Positions 4,985 through 6,650 of a stretch of 6,650 nucleotides of DNA are shown here, piece after piece (the stretch's first letter is position 1; every line of letters begins with the position of its first letter). The notes under the pieces were generated by a model. It saw only the letters and a program-made list of their open reading frames with translations, made no database searches and had not been told where the DNA came from. The position numbers were made by a program, and so were the translations under genes. The DNA comes from Desulfonatronospira sp. (GTDB lineage Bacteria > Desulfobacterota > Desulfovibrionia > Desulfovibrionales > Desulfonatronovibrionaceae): assembly GCA_007127015.1 (NCBI GenBank), contig SLAE01000137.1, positions 1-6,650 on the forward strand, in the 5' to 3' direction.

Positions 4985-6361
4985 TTATTTTAAGGGCTCA
5001 AGCTGTCCCAGAAGGGTTGGAATCAGCTCCGAAACAGTGGGGTGGATGTGCACCGCCCTTTGAATGACGGTATAAGGAGCACCCGTATACATGACATCCG
5101 TGATCAGATGCACTGTTTCATCCCCCTCGGGCCCGAGTATGGCCGCTCCCAGGATTTTTTCGGTTTCAGCGTCAACCAGGACCTTCATGAACCCCTGGGT
5201 ACTGCCTTTGGCCAGAGCGCGTTTGACCCGGGTCATGGGCATTTTGCCGATCAGCGCCGGGCGTCCTGACTGGCGCACCTGGGTTTCGGTCTGGCCGACC
5301 CGCCCTAGCGGGGGATCAGTGTACACGGCATAAGTGGGAATCCGGTCACTGACTTTTCTGGCTTCATTGTCCAGCAGATTCGCGGCCGCTATTTCACCGT
5401 CATCTACCGAGGTGTGGGTAAAGGCTCCTTTTCCGTTGCAGTCGCCAAGCGCCCATATCCCCTGCACATTTGCGCGCAGCTGATCATCCACCTGAATAAA
5501 TCCTTTTTCATCGATTTCCAGACCGGCCCTGTCACTTCCAAGATCATCGGTATTGGGCCTTCGTCCCGCGGCCAGGAGCAGGTGTGATCCGACCACCTCC
5601 GGATCTCCTTCCGCGCATTCAAGATGGGCGGCAACGCCCTGTTCATGAGCCTGGACCCGGATGCAATCGGCATTCAGACGGACACGTACTCCTTCGGCTT
5701 CCAGTATTTCCCTGATGGCATCTGAAACATCATGATCCTCGTTTTTCAGAAGCCGGGGACTCCTCTGGACAATTGTGACCCTGCTTCCAAAACGTCTGAA
5801 CATCTGGGCGAATTCAACACCTACATAGCTGCCGCCGATAATGACCAGGTGATCGGGGAGAAAATCCACATGCATCATAGAGGAATTTGTCAGGTAGTTT
5901 ACTTCCTCAAGACCGGTAATCGGGGGAACTTTGGCCCGGGCGCCGACATTGATGAATATCCTGTCCGCGGTTAAAAGCTCTTCCCCGACTCGGACAGTGC
6001 GGGAATCTTCGAACCGTGCATGGCCCTTGTACACGGTCATGTTCGGATTATCTTCCATCCACCGCGGGATTTGATCGTTGTCCGTGCCCACTATGGCATC
6101 CTTGCGGGCCTTGATCCTTTTCATGTCCACACGCACCGCACCGTCTACGACCACTCCGTAGTCGGCACCATTTCTGGCCAGATAAGCTGCCCTGGCACTG
6201 GCGATCATGGTTTTGGTCGGAATACACCCGGTATTGAGGCAGGTGCCGTAAAAAAGGTGGCGCTCAATTACCGCCACCCGGTATCCAGCGTCACTCAGCC
6301 TGATGGCCAGCATGGGCGCGGCCTGGCCTGTGCCGATAATAATCGCATCGTACTGAGTCAT
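4985..6361 (-). CDS. FAD-dependent pyridine nucleotide-disulfide oxidoreductase (MerA/RclA-like)
   Basis: This flavoenzyme of the glutathione reductase / lipoamide dehydrogenase superfamily is 458 residues long. The N-terminal FAD-binding motif GTGQAAP is at 10-16. The redox disulfide is Cys41/Cys46 in GTCLNTGCIPTK. A second nucleotide-binding motif GGSYVGVE (176-183) ends in VTIVQRSPR, where Q199-R200 replaces the acidic residue usual in NADH enzymes, hinting at NADPH. The second FAD motif GIWALGDCNG lies around 301-310. The C-terminal dimer domain ends with the catalytic dyad His440/Glu445 in HIHPTVSE. The MerA N-terminal heavy-metal domain and C-terminal Cys-Cys pair are both absent, so mercuric reduction is unlikely even though such proteins are often labelled that way. 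RclA-like or general disulfide/quinone reductase roles are possible; the substrate is unknown. The start at 6359-6361 has AAGGA (6366-6370, complementary strand) four bases upstream, a good ribosome site. Confidence 0.93.
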   Translation of the reverse strand: MTQYDAIIIGTGQAAPMLAIRLSDAGYRVAVIERHLFYGTCLNTGCIPTKTMIASARAAYLARNGADYGVVVDGAVRVDMKRIKARKDAIVGTDNDQIPRWMEDNPNMTVYKGHARFEDSRTVRVGEELLTADRIFINVGARAKVPPITGLEEVNYLTNSSMMHVDFLPDHLVIIGGSYVGVEFAQMFRRFGSRVTIVQRSPRLLKNEDHDVSDAIREILEAEGVRVRLNADCIRVQAHEQGVAAHLECAEGDPEVVGSHLLLAAGRRPNTDDLGSDRAGLEIDEKGFIQVDDQLRANVQGIWALGDCNGKGAFTHTSVDDGEIAAANLLDNEARKVSDRIPTYAVYTDPPLGRVGQTETQVRQSGRPALIGKMPMTRVKRALAKGSTQGFMKVLVDAETEKILGAAILGPEGDETVHLITDVMYTGAPYTVIQRAVHIHPTVSELIPTLLGQLEPLK

Positions 6362-6524
6362 ACTTTCCTTCTTGCTGCAAAAGTTTGTTAACTGTTATTC
6401 AATTACTTAAGAACTTCAGCCGATCTCATCTTTCAGCGGTAATGAAAAGAACTTTTGTTTCTTTTCCGGCAGAGCAGGGCAAAGCGGCCGGCCTCAGGGA
6501 GCTGAGCGCTGAATTAAAAAGACT

Positions 6525-6650
6525 ACCTGATCCGTACAACAGGTTCAGGAATCCCGCACTTACTTTTAAAATTTCTATTCTCGATCAGACTGAAGCAGCT
6601 AAAAAGTAAGTGCGGGACTCACTTCAAGGCAGACTAAATCAAAATTTTGG
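6525..6650. repeat. element C: third member of the repeat family, cut by window end
   Basis: It begins with ACCTGATCCGT (6525-6535), identical to the left end of element A. The first 47 bases match the reverse complement of element A's right side (2816-2770) almost perfectly, so the inner part is in opposite orientation. After the stem-loop, 6617-6649 matches element B at 3467-3499 with 28 of 33 positions, including the exact word CAGACTAAATCAAAAT. It therefore joins modules seen separately in A and B. The right end is outside the window. Confidence 0.72.
6553..6616. other. perfect 15-bp stem-loop inside element C
   Basis: CCCGCACTTACTTTT (6553-6567) is the exact reverse complement of AAAAGTAAGTGCGGG (6602-6616), with a 34-base loop. 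It is the better-preserved copy of the stem-loop at 2725-2787. The stem is conserved while the loop sequences largely differ, so the paired structure rather than the loop seems to be kept. Confidence 0.75.

Noticed and set aside
6385..6609. 74-codon plus-strand open frame
   Set aside because: It has no ribosome site, runs through element C's stem-loop, and its product resembles nothing I recognise; it is most likely accidental.

Overview
The window is about 50% GC, with tightly packed bacterial genes separated by a few longer, repeat-bearing gaps. The TrpRS sequence style, the neighbouring membrane metalloprotease and trpS genes, and the FAD-disulfide oxidoreductase suggest a sulfate-reducer-like member of Desulfobacterota, perhaps Desulfovibrionales. 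This is an impression from protein sequence; there is no rRNA or other decisive marker in the window.

Layout, left to right: (1) 1-484, the 3' part of a PaaI-type hotdog thioesterase gene, translationally coupled (1-base overlap) to a 62-residue coiled-coil-like protein. (2) 485-911, a 427-base gap holding a roughly 196-bp imperfect inverted repeat. (3) 912-2649, a site-2 protease family (M50) membrane metalloprotease followed by trpS (tryptophanyl-tRNA synthetase). Both genes carry the same 13-base motif about 33-35 bases before the start codon. (4) 2650-2852, the gap between converging genes, almost filled by a 162-bp repeat (element A). (5) 2853-3329, minus strand, a membrane-anchored protein with a PrcB_C-like domain. 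(6) 3330-3829, a 500-base gap with a second, 260-bp inverted-repeat element (element B). (7) 3830-4957, a PLP-dependent cysteine desulfurase or selenocysteine-lyase-like enzyme, converging on (8) 4985-6361, minus strand, a MerA/RclA-like pyridine nucleotide-disulfide oxidoreductase. (9) 6362-6650, its upstream region and a third repeat (element C), cut by the window end.

The genes are mostly housekeeping or small metabolic units and do not form one pathway. The most distinctive feature is the repeat family. Elements A, B and C share ends of the form ACCTGA(A)TCCGT, and the two complete ones carry them as terminal inverted repeats. They also share internal modules in different combinations: a CCCGCACTTACTTT stem-loop, and a segment centred on CAGACTAAATCAAAAT. 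Element A is flanked by a possible ATTA target duplication. This looks like a modular, non-autonomous (MITE-like) mobile repeat family. No transposase, CRISPR array, tRNA or rRNA gene was seen.
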